Assembly (NCBI GenBank): GCA_024397875.1
Contig: CP073344.1
Span: forward strand, 1,789,001 to 1,853,000
Origin: Amphritea atlantica
Lineage (GTDB): Bacteria; Pseudomonadota; Gammaproteobacteria; Pseudomonadales; Balneatricaceae
Direction: 5' to 3'
Length of the DNA stretch: 64,000 nt
Part shown: positions 1 to 8,801 of the stretch, piece after piece
Layout of the letters: every line of letters begins with the position of its first letter
Position numbering within the stretch: the first letter of the stretch is position 1
Notes under the pieces: model-generated
The model's input: only the letters and a program-made list of their open reading frames with translations
Databases searched by the model: none
Told to the model about the DNA's origin: nothing
Position numbers and translations under genes: made by a program

Positions 1-1932
1 ATGCATCGGAATCCGGCTGGTGGCCCTGTCATGCACCTTCACCTCATGCAGCTGACTGAGGCTGGCATCAATCGCATCAAGGTTGAGCCCGACAACTTTC
101 GGGTTACTGCTATAGGATTTTTTGACTGCGTCCTTGATCAGGCTTATTGCATTATCGAGCGGCAGAATACCCGAGATCTTAAAGAAGCAGCTTTGCATTA
201 TGGTATTGATCCGTTTACCCATTCCGCATTCGGTCGCAACCCGATAGGCATCAATGGCAAACAGACGGATCTGTTTTTCGATCAGTTGCTGCTGAACAGA
301 CTCGGGCAGGGTATCCCAGAGTTCATCTGGCGAGGCGCTGCTGTTGAGCAGGAATACTGCGCCATCACGGGCTTTATCCAGCATCGGGTAGAGGCTGAGA
401 AAACGCGGCTGATGACAGGCAACAAAATCCGCCTGCCCGGCCTGTATCTCATAGGCCGAATGGATTTTGTGAGGCCCGAAGCGCAGATGGGACACCGTGA
501 CGGCTCCGGATTTCTTCGAATCATACACAAAGTGTCCCTGGGCGTAGTAGCCTTCCTGATCACCGATGATTTTTATACTGTTCTTATTGGCACTGACGGT
601 TCCGTCAGCGCCCAGGCCGTAGAATACCGCCTGATAGGCATCGTCATGGGCGTCGGTGATAAAGTTCGGGTCATAGCTGATACTGGTGTGGGTCAGGTCA
701 TCATCGATGCCGACGGTAAACAGGTTTTTACTATGGGGTTTGTCCAGTTCATCAAAGACACCACGGATCATCGCCGGGGTAAACTCTTTTGAGGAGAGAC
801 CAAAGCGTCCGCCCAGCAGTTTCGGTAGCTTATCTGCGGTTAACTTTCCGGACAGCATCGATTGCATAAACGCCGTGGCGATATCTTTGTACAGAGGCTC
901 CCCATCAGCACCGGGTTCTTTGGTGCGATCCAGTACCGCGATCTGCTTAATACTGTCGGGCAGGGCCTTTAACAGGCGTTGCGCATCGAATGGTCGGAAC
1001 AGGCGGACTTTCAGTACGCCGGTCTTGCCCCCGTTACGGTTGATATAATCGACCGTTTCCGTGGCTGTTTCGGCCCCGGAACCCATCAGGATAATCACCG
1101 ACTCGGCGTCTGCGGCCCCTTCATATTCGTAGAGCTGATACTGACGTCCGGTGACCTCAGCAAACCGGTTCATCGCCTGCTGAACGATCTCAGGGAAGGC
1201 GTCATAATAGGGGTTGCAGGCTTCCCGCGCCTGGAAAAAAATATCCGGATTTTGCGATGTGCCCCGCACCACCGGGTGGTCTGGCGAGAGTGCCCGGTTG
1301 CGGCAATTGCGCACCTGTTGCATATCGATCAGTTGCCGCAGCATCGCCTCTGTCACCACTTCGACCTTACTGACTTCGTGGCTGGTGCGAAATCCATCAA
1401 AGAAATGCAGTATCGGGATCCGCCCCTCCAGAGTCGACATTTCAGCGATGGTGGCCATATCCATCACCTCCTGAACCGAGTTGGAAGAAAGCATGGCAAA
1501 GCCAGTGGACCGGGTGGCCATTACATCACTGTGGTCACAGAAGATTGACAGGGCATGAGTTGCCAGAGAGCGGGCCGCAATATGAAACACCGTCGGGCTG
1601 AGTTCACCGGCGATTTTGTACATGTTCGGAATCTTAAGCAGCAAACCCTGAGACGCCGTAAAGGTGGTGGTTTTTGCGCCCGCCTGCAGAGCACCGTGCA
1701 CGGCACCGGCAGCCCCCCCTTCACTTTGTAATTCAATAACATCGGGAATAACGCCCCAGAGATTTTTTACACCATCGGCACTCCAGCTATCGCTCATCTC
1801 ACCCATCGGTGAGGCCGGTGTGATAGGGTAGATGGCGATGACATCATTGAGGTGATGGGCGATGTAGGCCGCAGCTTCATTACCATCCATCATCCGTGTT
1901 TGCCTGGTATCCTTTACTGGGTTGTTCATCAT
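1..1932 (-). CDS. nifJ: Pyruvate:ferredoxin/flavodoxin oxidoreductase, N-terminal half (partial)
   Basis: Oxidative decarboxylation of pyruvate to acetyl-CoA with electrons passed to ferredoxin or flavodoxin. The minus strand is open for 644 codons from the start at 1932 to the window edge, so the remaining half (the family is about 1170-1200 residues, ending in Fe-S and TPP domains) lies outside. Reading it directly gives the pyruvate-binding domain with YPITPAS around residues 34-40, ELQSEGG around 68-72 and AAR around 118-120. Thr37, Glu70 and Arg120 match the TPP/pyruvate-contacting Thr31, Glu64 and Arg114 of the Desulfovibrio africanus enzyme with a constant offset of six. Two ATG codons are adjacent (1932 and 1929), preceded by GGGAG. 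The gene is divergent from cysS. Family assignment is secure; the physiological role in an aerobic marine bacterium (fermentative or reductant supply) is inference. Confidence 0.93.
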   Translation of the reverse strand, partial: MMNNPVKDTRQTRMMDGNEAAAYIAHHLNDVIAIYPITPASPMGEMSDSWSADGVKNLWGVIPDVIELQSEGGAAGAVHGALQAGAKTTTFTASQGLLLKIPNMYKIAGELSPTVFHIAARSLATHALSIFCDHSDVMATRSTGFAMLSSNSVQEVMDMATIAEMSTLEGRIPILHFFDGFRTSHEVSKVEVVTEAMLRQLIDMQQVRNCRNRALSPDHPVVRGTSQNPDIFFQAREACNPYYDAFPEIVQQAMNRFAEVTGRQYQLYEYEGAADAESVIILMGSGAETATETVDYINRNGGKTGVLKVRLFRPFDAQRLLKALPDSIKQIAVLDRTKEPGADGEPLYKDIATAFMQSMLSGKLTADKLPKLLGGRFGLSSKEFTPAMIRGVFDELDKPHSKNLFTVGIDDDLTHTSISYDPNFITDAHDDAYQAVFYGLGADGTVSANKNSIKIIGDQEGYYAQGHFVYDSKKSGAVTVSHLRFGPHKIHSAYEIQAGQADFVACHQPRFLSLYPMLDKARDGAVFLLNSSASPDELWDTLPESVQQQLIEKQIRLFAIDAYRVATECGMGKRINTIMQSCFFKISGILPLDNAISLIKDAVKKSYSSNPKVVGLNLDAIDASLSQLHEVKVHDRATSRIPMH

Positions 1933-2110
1933 GATGCTCCCGGGCACGCTTAAAACTTAACTTACTATATTAGTTTATTCTTATAGTCTGTGTTGATTTA
2001 ACTATTATTGCAGCTATCACTGCAGGAACTGCTCTGGATCAATGGCTATGTTCCTCATTTTGAGACAAGTCGCGGTGTCTGCTCTGTCAGAAAAAGTAAT
2101 TTTAATCAGG

Positions 2111-2141
2111 TTGTTAAATCCCCGACGGTTTCCTCTATAAT
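2111..2141 (+). promoter_or_regulatory. Putative sigma-70 promoter of cysS
   Basis: A perfect TATAAT lies at 2136-2141, preceded by TTGTTA at 2111-2116 with a 19-base spacer (or GTTAAA at 2113-2118 with 17). It is 55 bases upstream of the cysS ATG in the divergent nifJ-cysS gap. The -10 box is convincing; the -35 assignment is not certain. Confidence 0.55.
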
Positions 2142-2196
2142 GGTCAGCCTGTTTTTCACTGAACTTCACCTAAGCCAGAGTCATAAGCGAATTCCG

Positions 2197-3582
2197 ATGT
2201 TGCAGATCTATAACACCCTGACCAAAGAGAAAGCCCCGTTCCAACCACTGGAAGAGGGCAAGATCAACATGTATGTATGCGGTATCACCGTATACGACTT
2301 CTGTCATATCGGACATGCACGGGTGATGGTTGCGTTTGACGTGATCACCCGTTACCTGCGAGCCCGTGGCTGGGATGTCACCTATATCCGCAATATCACC
2401 GATGTTGATGACAAAATTATAAAACGTGCCGCTGAGAACGGAGAACGTCCCGATCAGCTGACTGAGCGAATGATCGATGCGATGCACGAAGATGAAGACA
2501 AACTCAGCGTGCTGCGCCCCGATCAGGAGCCCCGTGCCACCGGGCATATGCAGGATATTATCGATATGGTGCAGGTGCTGATTGATAAGGGCTTTGCCTA
2601 TGCCGCTGATAATGGCGATGTCTATTACCGGGTAGAGAAGTTTGCTGACTACGGCAAACTGACCAATAAAAATGTTGATGAGTTACGCTCCGGGGCCCGG
2701 GTAGAGGTACAGGATGCCAAAGAGAGTCCGCTGGATTTTGTCCTCTGGAAAGCAGCAAAGCCGGATGAGGTCAGCTGGGATTCTCCCTGGGGCGCGGGCC
2801 GTCCGGGCTGGCATATCGAATGTTCCGCGATGTCTAAATGCTGTCTGGGTGATACCTTTGATATCCATGGCGGCGGACCCGACCTGCCGTTCCCGCACCA
2901 TGAGAATGAGATCGCTCAGTCTGAAGCTGCGAATGGTGTTAAGTTTGTAAATACCTGGATGCACGCCGGCGCAGTACGGGTGAATGCTGAGAAGATGTCC
3001 AAGTCCCTGGGGAACTTCTTTACCATTCGCGATGTGCTGGAAAAGTATGATGCTGAAGTGGTCCGCTACTTTCTCTCTTCCGTACACTATCGCAGCTATA
3101 TCGACTATTCCGAAAGCAGCCTGAAAGAGGCGCGCAGCGCCCTGGAACGTTTTTATCAGGCGCTTAACGACGTAGAGCCGGTCACTGCGGCCCTGGAAAA
3201 TGACTACGAGCAACGTTTTTACGCGGCCATGGACGATGATTTCAATACCCCCAAAGCGCTGGCGGTATTGTTTGAACTGGTTAATGAACTGAATACGGCA
3301 ACCCGTGCCGGGGATGCTAAAGCACCTGCGCTGGCGGCTCAGCTGAAACAACTGGCTGGCGTTCTTGGCCTGTTACAACAGCAGCCGGAAGCCTTCCTGC
3401 AGGGTGAGAGTAAAGTGGGGGAGATCACCCCGGAACAGATCGAAACACTGATTCAGCAGCGTGCTGATGCGAAAAAGGCTAAAGACTTCGCTGCCGCTGA
3501 TCAGATTCGTGAAGACCTCGTGGCACAGGGTATTATCCTCAAGGACAGCCGTGAAGGGACGACCTGGTTCCGTGAAGGCTGA
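2197..3582 (+). CDS. cysS: Cysteinyl-tRNA synthetase
   Basis: Class I aminoacyl-tRNA synthetase that charges tRNA-Cys in the cytoplasm. From the chosen ATG the product is 461 residues, the same as Escherichia coli CysS. The zinc ligand Cys28, the HIGH motif at 37-40 and KMSKS at 266-270 all sit at E. coli positions. The reading frame stays open 63 codons further upstream, but that extension overlaps the likely promoter TATAAT and has no family counterpart, so the internal ATG at 2197 is used. The Shine-Dalgarno sequence is weak. The gene stands alone and ends in a strong hairpin terminator. Confidence 0.97.
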   Translation: MLQIYNTLTKEKAPFQPLEEGKINMYVCGITVYDFCHIGHARVMVAFDVITRYLRARGWDVTYIRNITDVDDKIIKRAAENGERPDQLTERMIDAMHEDEDKLSVLRPDQEPRATGHMQDIIDMVQVLIDKGFAYAADNGDVYYRVEKFADYGKLTNKNVDELRSGARVEVQDAKESPLDFVLWKAAKPDEVSWDSPWGAGRPGWHIECSAMSKCCLGDTFDIHGGGPDLPFPHHENEIAQSEAANGVKFVNTWMHAGAVRVNAEKMSKSLGNFFTIRDVLEKYDAEVVRYFLSSVHYRSYIDYSESSLKEARSALERFYQALNDVEPVTAALENDYEQRFYAAMDDDFNTPKALAVLFELVNELNTATRAGDAKAPALAAQLKQLAGVLGLLQQQPEAFLQGESKVGEITPEQIETLIQQRADAKKAKDFAAADQIREDLVAQGIILKDSREGTTWFREG

Positions 3583-3611
3583 ATGCGCCCAAGCGTAAAT
3601 GAGTATTGCTA

Positions 3612-3635
3612 AGGCAGCTGTAAGCTGCCTTTTTT
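3612..3635 (+). terminator. Rho-independent terminator of cysS
   Basis: Perfect 8-bp stem AGGCAGCT/AGCTGCCT with a 3-base loop followed by TTTTT, 30 bases past the cysS stop. It ends 18 bases before the start of the next gene, so cysS and the following cluster are probably separate transcription units or linked by read-through. Confidence 0.9.
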
Positions 3636-3653
3636 ATGGCTAAGGACACCGGA

Positions 3654-4322
3654 ATGAATCAACAGACAACACTGATCATCTTTTGTAAACGGCCCATGCA
3701 TGGCCAGGGTAAACAGCGTATAGCGGCGACACTGGGTAAAGATGCTGCCTATCAGGTTGCCTGTGCGTTACTGAATTGCGCCCTTGAAGATGCCAGGAGC
3801 TGGCCGGGGCCGGTGGTGCTGTCTCCTGGTTGTGAAGCTGATCGCCAATGGGCAGAAGACCTGTTGTTATGTGAATGTCAGGTTGTACCTCAATGCGCAG
3901 GAAACCTGGGGAAAAAACTCAACTATGTCGATCAGATAGTGCGGCAGCAGGGTAGTTCACGGTTACTGTTTATCGGCACCGATGCTCCTGAGCACAACGC
4001 CCAACGCTATGCTGAGTTTAACCAGCTGTTAAACGATAATGATATTGTTCTTGCGCCTGCCGAAGATGGTGGCGTCACCGGGATGGGCGGTCGCTGTCCC
4101 TGGCCTGCGCTGGACAATCTGCCCTGGAGCACCCCGCAGCTGGGTGAGCAGTTGACCGCAGTCTGCAAAGAGGCGGGTTTTCAGGTTGCTTTCAGTTCCG
4201 TTGGTTACGATGTGGATACTGAAGCTGATCTGCATCGGCTGCTGGATTCACTTGCCTATGATGCCAGGCCAGCCAGACAACAGCTGCTACAACTGTTGCA
4301 CGTGTTACTGAGCAAAAAGTAA
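3654..4322 (+). CDS. CofC/DUF2064-like transferase (rSAM-associated transferase 1 type)
   Basis: A 222-residue protein of the small nucleotidyl/glycosyl-transferase-like family TIGR04282 (DUF2064). The family's typical landmarks are readable: a beta-strand start followed by KRP, a KQRIA stretch near residue 20, FIGTDAPE near 107, an APAEDGG acidic loop near 133, WST near 160, and DVDTEADL near 189. In other genomes this family sits beside radical SAM enzymes and TIGR04283 glycosyltransferases, including arsenosugar loci, and the same arrangement follows here. The ATG at 3654 has AAGGA seven bases upstream; an in-frame ATG at 3636 abuts the terminator T-tract and lacks a ribosome binding site. 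The stop is 9 bases from the radical SAM start, implying co-translation. Substrate unknown. Confidence 0.8.
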   Translation: MNQQTTLIIFCKRPMHGQGKQRIAATLGKDAAYQVACALLNCALEDARSWPGPVVLSPGCEADRQWAEDLLLCECQVVPQCAGNLGKKLNYVDQIVRQQGSSRLLFIGTDAPEHNAQRYAEFNQLLNDNDIVLAPAEDGGVTGMGGRCPWPALDNLPWSTPQLGEQLTAVCKEAGFQVAFSSVGYDVDTEADLHRLLDSLAYDARPARQQLLQLLHVLLSKK

Positions 4323-4331
4323 GAGGTTAAT

Positions 4332-5243
4332 ATGGAACGGATACGGAGTCGTGACTGGTATACAACAGCTGATGGGGCTGACCGGGGTTATATCCGCTCC
4401 CATCTGCTGAAGGAGTTGTGGTTTCATACCGGAACTGCCTGCAATCTTAGCTGTGATTTCTGTCTTGAGGGTTCAGGCCCCGGAGATCAGCGGCTGGAAT
4501 TGCTGAAGCTTGCGGATGTGTCGCCCTATATCGATCAGGCCCTTGAGCTGGGGGTGCAACAGTTCTCTTTTACCGGTGGTGAACCTTTTCTGGCCAAAGA
4601 CCTGATCAGGATTCTCCAGCTGGCGTCAGAGCATGCACCCTGTCTGGTACTGACCAACGGCACCGATGCATTACAGAAGCGTCTGCATCTGCTCGTGCCT
4701 CTGTTGCAGAGTCGTTATCCGGTGAGTTTTCGTATCAGCATCGATTCCCCTATTGAAACGGAGCATGATGCGGGCCGGGGTGAGGGGATGTTTGATCTGG
4801 CACTGAAGGGGATGAAAGCCCTGAATGATATGGGCTTTCAGGTTTCTGTTGCGCGGCATATGGCCGAGGGTGAAGACAGCGCTGAGGTTGAACGGCAGTA
4901 TCGCGATCTGCTGGTTTCCCGCGGTATTCCCGCAGAGACTAAGTTTGTCGCCTTTCCTGACTTTCTTCCGCCGGGCAGCCATGGCCATGGACCGGATATC
5001 ACCACTAACTGCATGACTCAATATCACACCGAAGAGAGCCGTAACAGTTTTATGTGTGCATTCAGTAAGATGGTGGTGAAACAAAACGGGAGGATGCGCA
5101 TCTATGCCTGTACGCTGGTGGATGATGATCCCGAATATGATATGGGTGATAATTTACGTCAGGCACTGGAGCAGCAGGTCAGTATGAAGCATCATCGTTG
5201 TTTTAGTTGCTTTAAATATGGCGCATCATGCAGCGAAACTTAG
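4332..5243 (+). CDS. Radical SAM protein with SPASM-like C-terminal cysteines
   Basis: A 303-residue radical S-adenosylmethionine enzyme. The [4Fe-4S]-SAM motif CxxxCxxC is at Cys37, Cys41 and Cys44 (CNLSCDFC), and GGEP follows at 82-85. The C-terminal third carries six more cysteines (227, 242, 260, 290, 293, 300), the last three as CxxC plus C, spaced like a SPASM or twitch auxiliary cluster region. It does not look like the arsenosugar enzyme ArsS (no Cys-rich DUF3641-type tail). AAGAGG lies just ahead of the ATG. It lies between two transferases, so it probably modifies a substrate shared with them. The reaction is unknown; no precursor peptide gene was found next to it. Confidence 0.85.
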   Translation: MERIRSRDWYTTADGADRGYIRSHLLKELWFHTGTACNLSCDFCLEGSGPGDQRLELLKLADVSPYIDQALELGVQQFSFTGGEPFLAKDLIRILQLASEHAPCLVLTNGTDALQKRLHLLVPLLQSRYPVSFRISIDSPIETEHDAGRGEGMFDLALKGMKALNDMGFQVSVARHMAEGEDSAEVERQYRDLLVSRGIPAETKFVAFPDFLPPGSHGHGPDITTNCMTQYHTEESRNSFMCAFSKMVVKQNGRMRIYACTLVDDDPEYDMGDNLRQALEQQVSMKHHRCFSCFKYGASCSET

Positions 5244-5277
5244 CCTGAACCCCGCATACCGCGTTAAAGTTCAGGCT
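5242..5277 (+). repeat. Intergenic hairpin between radical SAM gene and glycosyltransferase
   Basis: A 9-bp perfect inverted repeat AGCCTGAAC/GTTCAGGCT separated by 18 bases. It begins at the last base of the radical SAM stop codon region and has no T-tract, so it is not a classical terminator. It could stabilise the upstream mRNA end or attenuate expression of the glycosyltransferase. Confidence 0.6.
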
Positions 5278-5302
5278 GTGTCGGGTTTACAGTAATAATC
5301 AG

Positions 5303-6001
5303 ATGAACAAACACAGTATCTCCGTCGTTATTCCGGTCGGGCCGGACGAAACAAGTCTGGAGCCGATGCTGCAACAGTTACATTTTCTGCAGCGGGCAGA
5401 GCAGGTAATCTTTGTTTTCTGTCCCCGGTCTGAACATCTCAGTGCACAGCTACCGGATACCGGGCAGGTGAATGCCCTGACCGTTGAAGCGGGCCGTGCC
5501 AGACAGCTTAATGCCGGGGCCCAGCGGGTTGAATCTGGCTTCATCTGGTTCCTCCATCTGGATAGTCAACTATCCAATACTCAATGGCCGATGCTCGATC
5601 AGAGCCTGACGCGTCAACCCGACTCACTGCACTATTTCAAACTACGCTTTCTGTCTGACGGTGACGGGCCGATGTGGCTTAACAGCCTGGGCGCTAACCT
5701 GCGTTCGCGTTATTTAGGTTTGCCCTTTGGTGATCAGGGGTTCTGTCTGTCTGTTGCGCAATTTGAACGGTTGGGCGGTTATCCGGTCGAAGCGGTATAT
5801 GGTGAAGACCACTTGTTTGTCTGGCGCGCGCATCAGAAAGGTGTCAGATTAACCAATACCGGCGCCGCTCTAACGACCAGCGCCCGTAAATACTTGCGTG
5901 CTGGCTGGGGGCGACTGACGCTGAGGTATCAGTTCTGTTGGATCAGACAGGCACTGCCACAACTCTGGCTGCTGTTGAAAAGTAAATGGTTAAATACCTG
6001 A
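5303..6001 (+). CDS. Family 2 glycosyltransferase (rSAM-associated transferase 2 type)
   Basis: A 232-residue GT-A-fold transferase of the TIGR04283 type. Visible landmarks: an SVVIPV N-terminal strand (residues 7-12), GRARQLNAGA near 65-74 that is typical of this subfamily, a WFLHLDSQ acidic motif near 82-89 in place of DxD, LPFGDQG near 140-146, a GGYPVEAVYGEDHLF acceptor/catalytic region near 157-171, and a basic, hydrophobic C-terminal helix that may contact the membrane. It pairs with the TIGR04282-type gene two genes upstream, an association known for these families. The sugar donor and acceptor cannot be read from sequence. The gap to the radical SAM gene is 59 bases and holds a hairpin. 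Confidence 0.82.
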   Translation: MNKHSISVVIPVGPDETSLEPMLQQLHFLQRAEQVIFVFCPRSEHLSAQLPDTGQVNALTVEAGRARQLNAGAQRVESGFIWFLHLDSQLSNTQWPMLDQSLTRQPDSLHYFKLRFLSDGDGPMWLNSLGANLRSRYLGLPFGDQGFCLSVAQFERLGGYPVEAVYGEDHLFVWRAHQKGVRLTNTGAALTTSARKYLRAGWGRLTLRYQFCWIRQALPQLWLLLKSKWLNT

Positions 6002-6074
6002 GTACACGCGCTTTTCTGAATTGGTGTTTGTCAACAAACCTTCCGGCGAGACTTTCTATGCGGGCTTTTCACTG

Positions 6075-7850
6075 ATGAATAAATTATCAACGCTGACTCA
6101 GCTATTGAAGTTTATGCTGCCATACCGCAAATATTGGGTCGGGGCGGTGATCGCGCTGTTGTTTACGGCAGCTATAACGCTTGCAATCGGTCAGGGGGTG
6201 CGCCTGGTGATCGATAATGGCTTTGTGGCAGGCTCTGTATCGCAGTTGAATCAGGCCATCATGATTCTGATCGCAATGGCGGTGCTGATGGCCTGTGGCA
6301 CCTTTATCCGTTTTTATCTGGTGTCATGGCTGGGCGAGCGGGTGACCGCCGATATTCGTCAGGCGGTGTTCGATAATGTGATCGGTCTGCACCCCAGTTT
6401 TTTTGAGACCAACCGGAGTGGCGAAATCATGTCGCGGCTGACGACGGATACCACTTTGCTGCAATCGATTATTGGCAGTTCCTTTTCGATGGCGTTGCGC
6501 AGTCTGGTTACTACGTCCGGTGCACTTATTATGCTGTTCGTGACGAATATCAAACTGTCGCTGATCATTGTCGCCGGTGTGCCGCTGATTCTGCTGCCGA
6601 TTCTTATCTTTGGACGCCGGGTGCGGGCCCTGGCGCGTAAAAGTCAGGACAGTATTGCCGATGTTGGCAGCTATGCCGGTGAAGCGATTCAGCAGATTAA
6701 AACGGTTCAGAGCTACACTCAGGAGGTCCATGAAAGCCGCGCGTTCGGGGTTGAGGTGGACAGTGCTTTCAGGGTCGCTCAGCACCGTATCCGGCAGCGG
6801 GCGATGCTGATGGCAATGGTTATCTTGCTGGTGTTTGGTGCGCTGTCAGGAATGCTCTGGGTCGGCGGGTATGATGTTATCACCGGGGCAATGTCCGCCG
6901 GTGAGCTGGGCGCCTTCGTGTTTTATGCGCTGATTGTCGCCATGGGGGTTGGCACAATGTCTGAGGTGTATGGTGAACTACAGCGGGCGGTGGGGGCAAC
7001 CGAGCGGCTGATGGAATTGCTTGATGCAGAAAGTGAGATCCGGGCGCGTAAAACCGGTGCCGTACCGGTCACTGACACCACTGATCTCAGGGCCGAACTC
7101 TCCCTTAAAGATGTCTGCTTCAATTACCCTTCGCGTCCGGATCAGGCCGCTTTGGAAGATTTTTCGTTAACCTTTAATGAAGGATCTATCACCGCGCTGG
7201 TGGGGCCCTCCGGAGCGGGAAAATCGACTGTTTTTGAACTGTTGCTACGCTTCTATGATCCGCACAAAGGTCAGGTCTGTTTCGACTCAGTGGATCTGCG
7301 TGATCTGGATCCCCGTGAGCTAAGACAGCAGATCGCACTGGTGTCGCAGCAACCGGCTCTGTTTACGGCTGATGTGATCGAGAATATTCGTTATGGCCGC
7401 GGCGATGCTACTGAAGCGGAGGTGATTGCCGCTGCAAAAGCCGCCTATGCCCATGAGTTTATTGAACGCCTGCCAGACGGCTATTACAGTGATCTGGGGG
7501 AGCAGGGTGTACGTCTCTCCGGTGGTCAGAAGCAGCGTATCGCCATTGCCCGGGCGATCCTCAATGACCGGCGCATACTGCTGCTGGATGAAGCGACCAG
7601 TGCTCTGGATACCGAGAGTGAGCACAAGGTTCAGCTGGCCCTGGATACGCTGATGCGGGGTAGAACGACTATTATCATCGCTCACCGTCTGTCGACAATA
7701 TTGCATGCGGATCAGATTGTGGTGATGGATCGGGGCAGGGTTGTAGGGCAGGGTAGCCATGACCAGTTGCTGCAAAGCTCAGAGCTGTATGCACGTCTGG
7801 CTGAATTACAGTTTAAGACCGACTCCGTCGGGCAGGAGTCAGTCCTGTAG
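6075..7850 (+). CDS. MsbA-related ABC exporter (fused permease and ATPase)
   Basis: A 591-residue half-transporter with an N-terminal six-helix exporter domain (roughly residues 20-310) and a C-terminal ATPase. The nucleotide-binding motifs are intact: Walker A GPSGAGKST near 377-385, ABC signature LSGGQKQR near 480, Walker B LLLDEATSALD near 503, and the switch His in AHRLST near 540. It resembles the TIGR02204 MsbA-related group rather than the lpxK-linked lipid A flippase. The upstream in-frame TTG at 6021 adds 18 residues unlike the family, so ATG 6075 is used although its ribosome binding site is poor. It follows the transferase/radical SAM genes on the same strand with a 73-base gap, so it may export their product, but that link is inference. 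Confidence 0.88.
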   Translation: MNKLSTLTQLLKFMLPYRKYWVGAVIALLFTAAITLAIGQGVRLVIDNGFVAGSVSQLNQAIMILIAMAVLMACGTFIRFYLVSWLGERVTADIRQAVFDNVIGLHPSFFETNRSGEIMSRLTTDTTLLQSIIGSSFSMALRSLVTTSGALIMLFVTNIKLSLIIVAGVPLILLPILIFGRRVRALARKSQDSIADVGSYAGEAIQQIKTVQSYTQEVHESRAFGVEVDSAFRVAQHRIRQRAMLMAMVILLVFGALSGMLWVGGYDVITGAMSAGELGAFVFYALIVAMGVGTMSEVYGELQRAVGATERLMELLDAESEIRARKTGAVPVTDTTDLRAELSLKDVCFNYPSRPDQAALEDFSLTFNEGSITALVGPSGAGKSTVFELLLRFYDPHKGQVCFDSVDLRDLDPRELRQQIALVSQQPALFTADVIENIRYGRGDATEAEVIAAAKAAYAHEFIERLPDGYYSDLGEQGVRLSGGQKQRIAIARAILNDRRILLLDEATSALDTESEHKVQLALDTLMRGRTTIIIAHRLSTILHADQIVVMDRGRVVGQGSHDQLLQSSELYARLAELQFKTDSVGQESVL

Positions 7851-7857
7851 GATTCAG

Positions 7858-8697
7858 CTACTTCCCCTGATAGCTCGGGGTACGTTTCTCAATAAATGCA
7901 TTGACCGCTTCCAGGTGGTCTTCTGTGTTGTGGCAGATCCCCTGCATCAGGGCGCAGTGTTCGAGAAACTCGGGGAGCTCCATTTTCTGTGCTGTTTTCA
8001 GCAGTCTTTTAGTCATTCTCAAGGCCTGGGGCGGTTTATCCGCTATCTGTCGTGCCAGCTCCATCACTCTGTCCATCAGCTGTTCATGTTCCACCACTTC
8101 CAGTAATATTCCCAGCGTTCTGGCTTCATCGGCAGCGATCATTCTGCCGGTCAGGGTCAGCTCAGCCGCTTTCTGGTAGCCGATTAAACGTTGCAGGAAC
8201 CAGGCCCCACCATCGCCGGGGATGATGCCCAGATTGACGAATGTTTCGCCCAGCAGGGCTTTACTCGAACCGATTCGGAGGTCGCACATGCAGGTCAGGT
8301 CAAATCCGGCACCGATTGCCGGCCCATTAATTGCAGCAATCACCGGGATATCAATTGCGGTCATCGCCAGTGGAATGCGTTGAATGCCCAACCGGTACTT
8401 CTCCTGTACGGTATAGACATCGCCGCCAAAAGCACCGTCTTTATGGATACCCTCCCGCTCACTCATCTCTTTGATATTACCCCCGGCAGAAAAGGCACTG
8501 CCTTCCCCCGTGAGAATCAGTACCGAAACCTCAGGGGTACGTTTAACCCAGTCCGCCACGCTAATAATATCGTCAATCAGCCCGGTGCCGGTGAGAGCGT
8601 TGCGGACATCGTGGCGCCTGAACGTCAGGGTCGCGATACGGTCAGACAGGCTTAATTCACTGTCAGTCAGTTCTGGAAGTGCTACATTTTGATCCAT
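7858..8697 (-). CDS. Crotonase-fold (enoyl-CoA hydratase/isomerase family) protein
   Basis: A 279-residue member of the crotonase superfamily that binds acyl-CoA thioesters. The oxyanion-hole segments are present: SAGGNI at 70-75 and NGPAIGAGFDL at 124-134. Aligning with rat enoyl-CoA hydratase, the first catalytic glutamate (Glu144) is Asp133 here, and the second (Glu164) falls on Phe153 in GETFVNLG. A classical hydratase is therefore unlikely; isomerase, hydrolase or another crotonase activity is possible. The N terminus has a 15-20 residue extension ahead of the first beta strand. Convergent with the ABC exporter, 7 bases apart, and transcribed alone from a GGA-preceded ATG. Confidence 0.85.
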   Translation of the reverse strand: MDQNVALPELTDSELSLSDRIATLTFRRHDVRNALTGTGLIDDIISVADWVKRTPEVSVLILTGEGSAFSAGGNIKEMSEREGIHKDGAFGGDVYTVQEKYRLGIQRIPLAMTAIDIPVIAAINGPAIGAGFDLTCMCDLRIGSSKALLGETFVNLGIIPGDGGAWFLQRLIGYQKAAELTLTGRMIAADEARTLGILLEVVEHEQLMDRVMELARQIADKPPQALRMTKRLLKTAQKMELPEFLEHCALMQGICHNTEDHLEAVNAFIEKRTPSYQGK

Positions 8698-8801
8698 GGC
8701 TATTCCATTGTTGTATACGTTATTTTGTTTCGATGTCTGAAACCATTTTTATTCTGTAATACAGTCTGCCAGAGGCAGGGCGAACGGATTATACCGCCCG
8801 G

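Noticed and set aside
1..792. Plus-strand open frame of 263 codons opposite nifJ
   Set aside because: It is the antisense shadow of the nifJ gene, whose catalytic motifs are read on the minus strand; the plus frame has no recognisable motif or start context.
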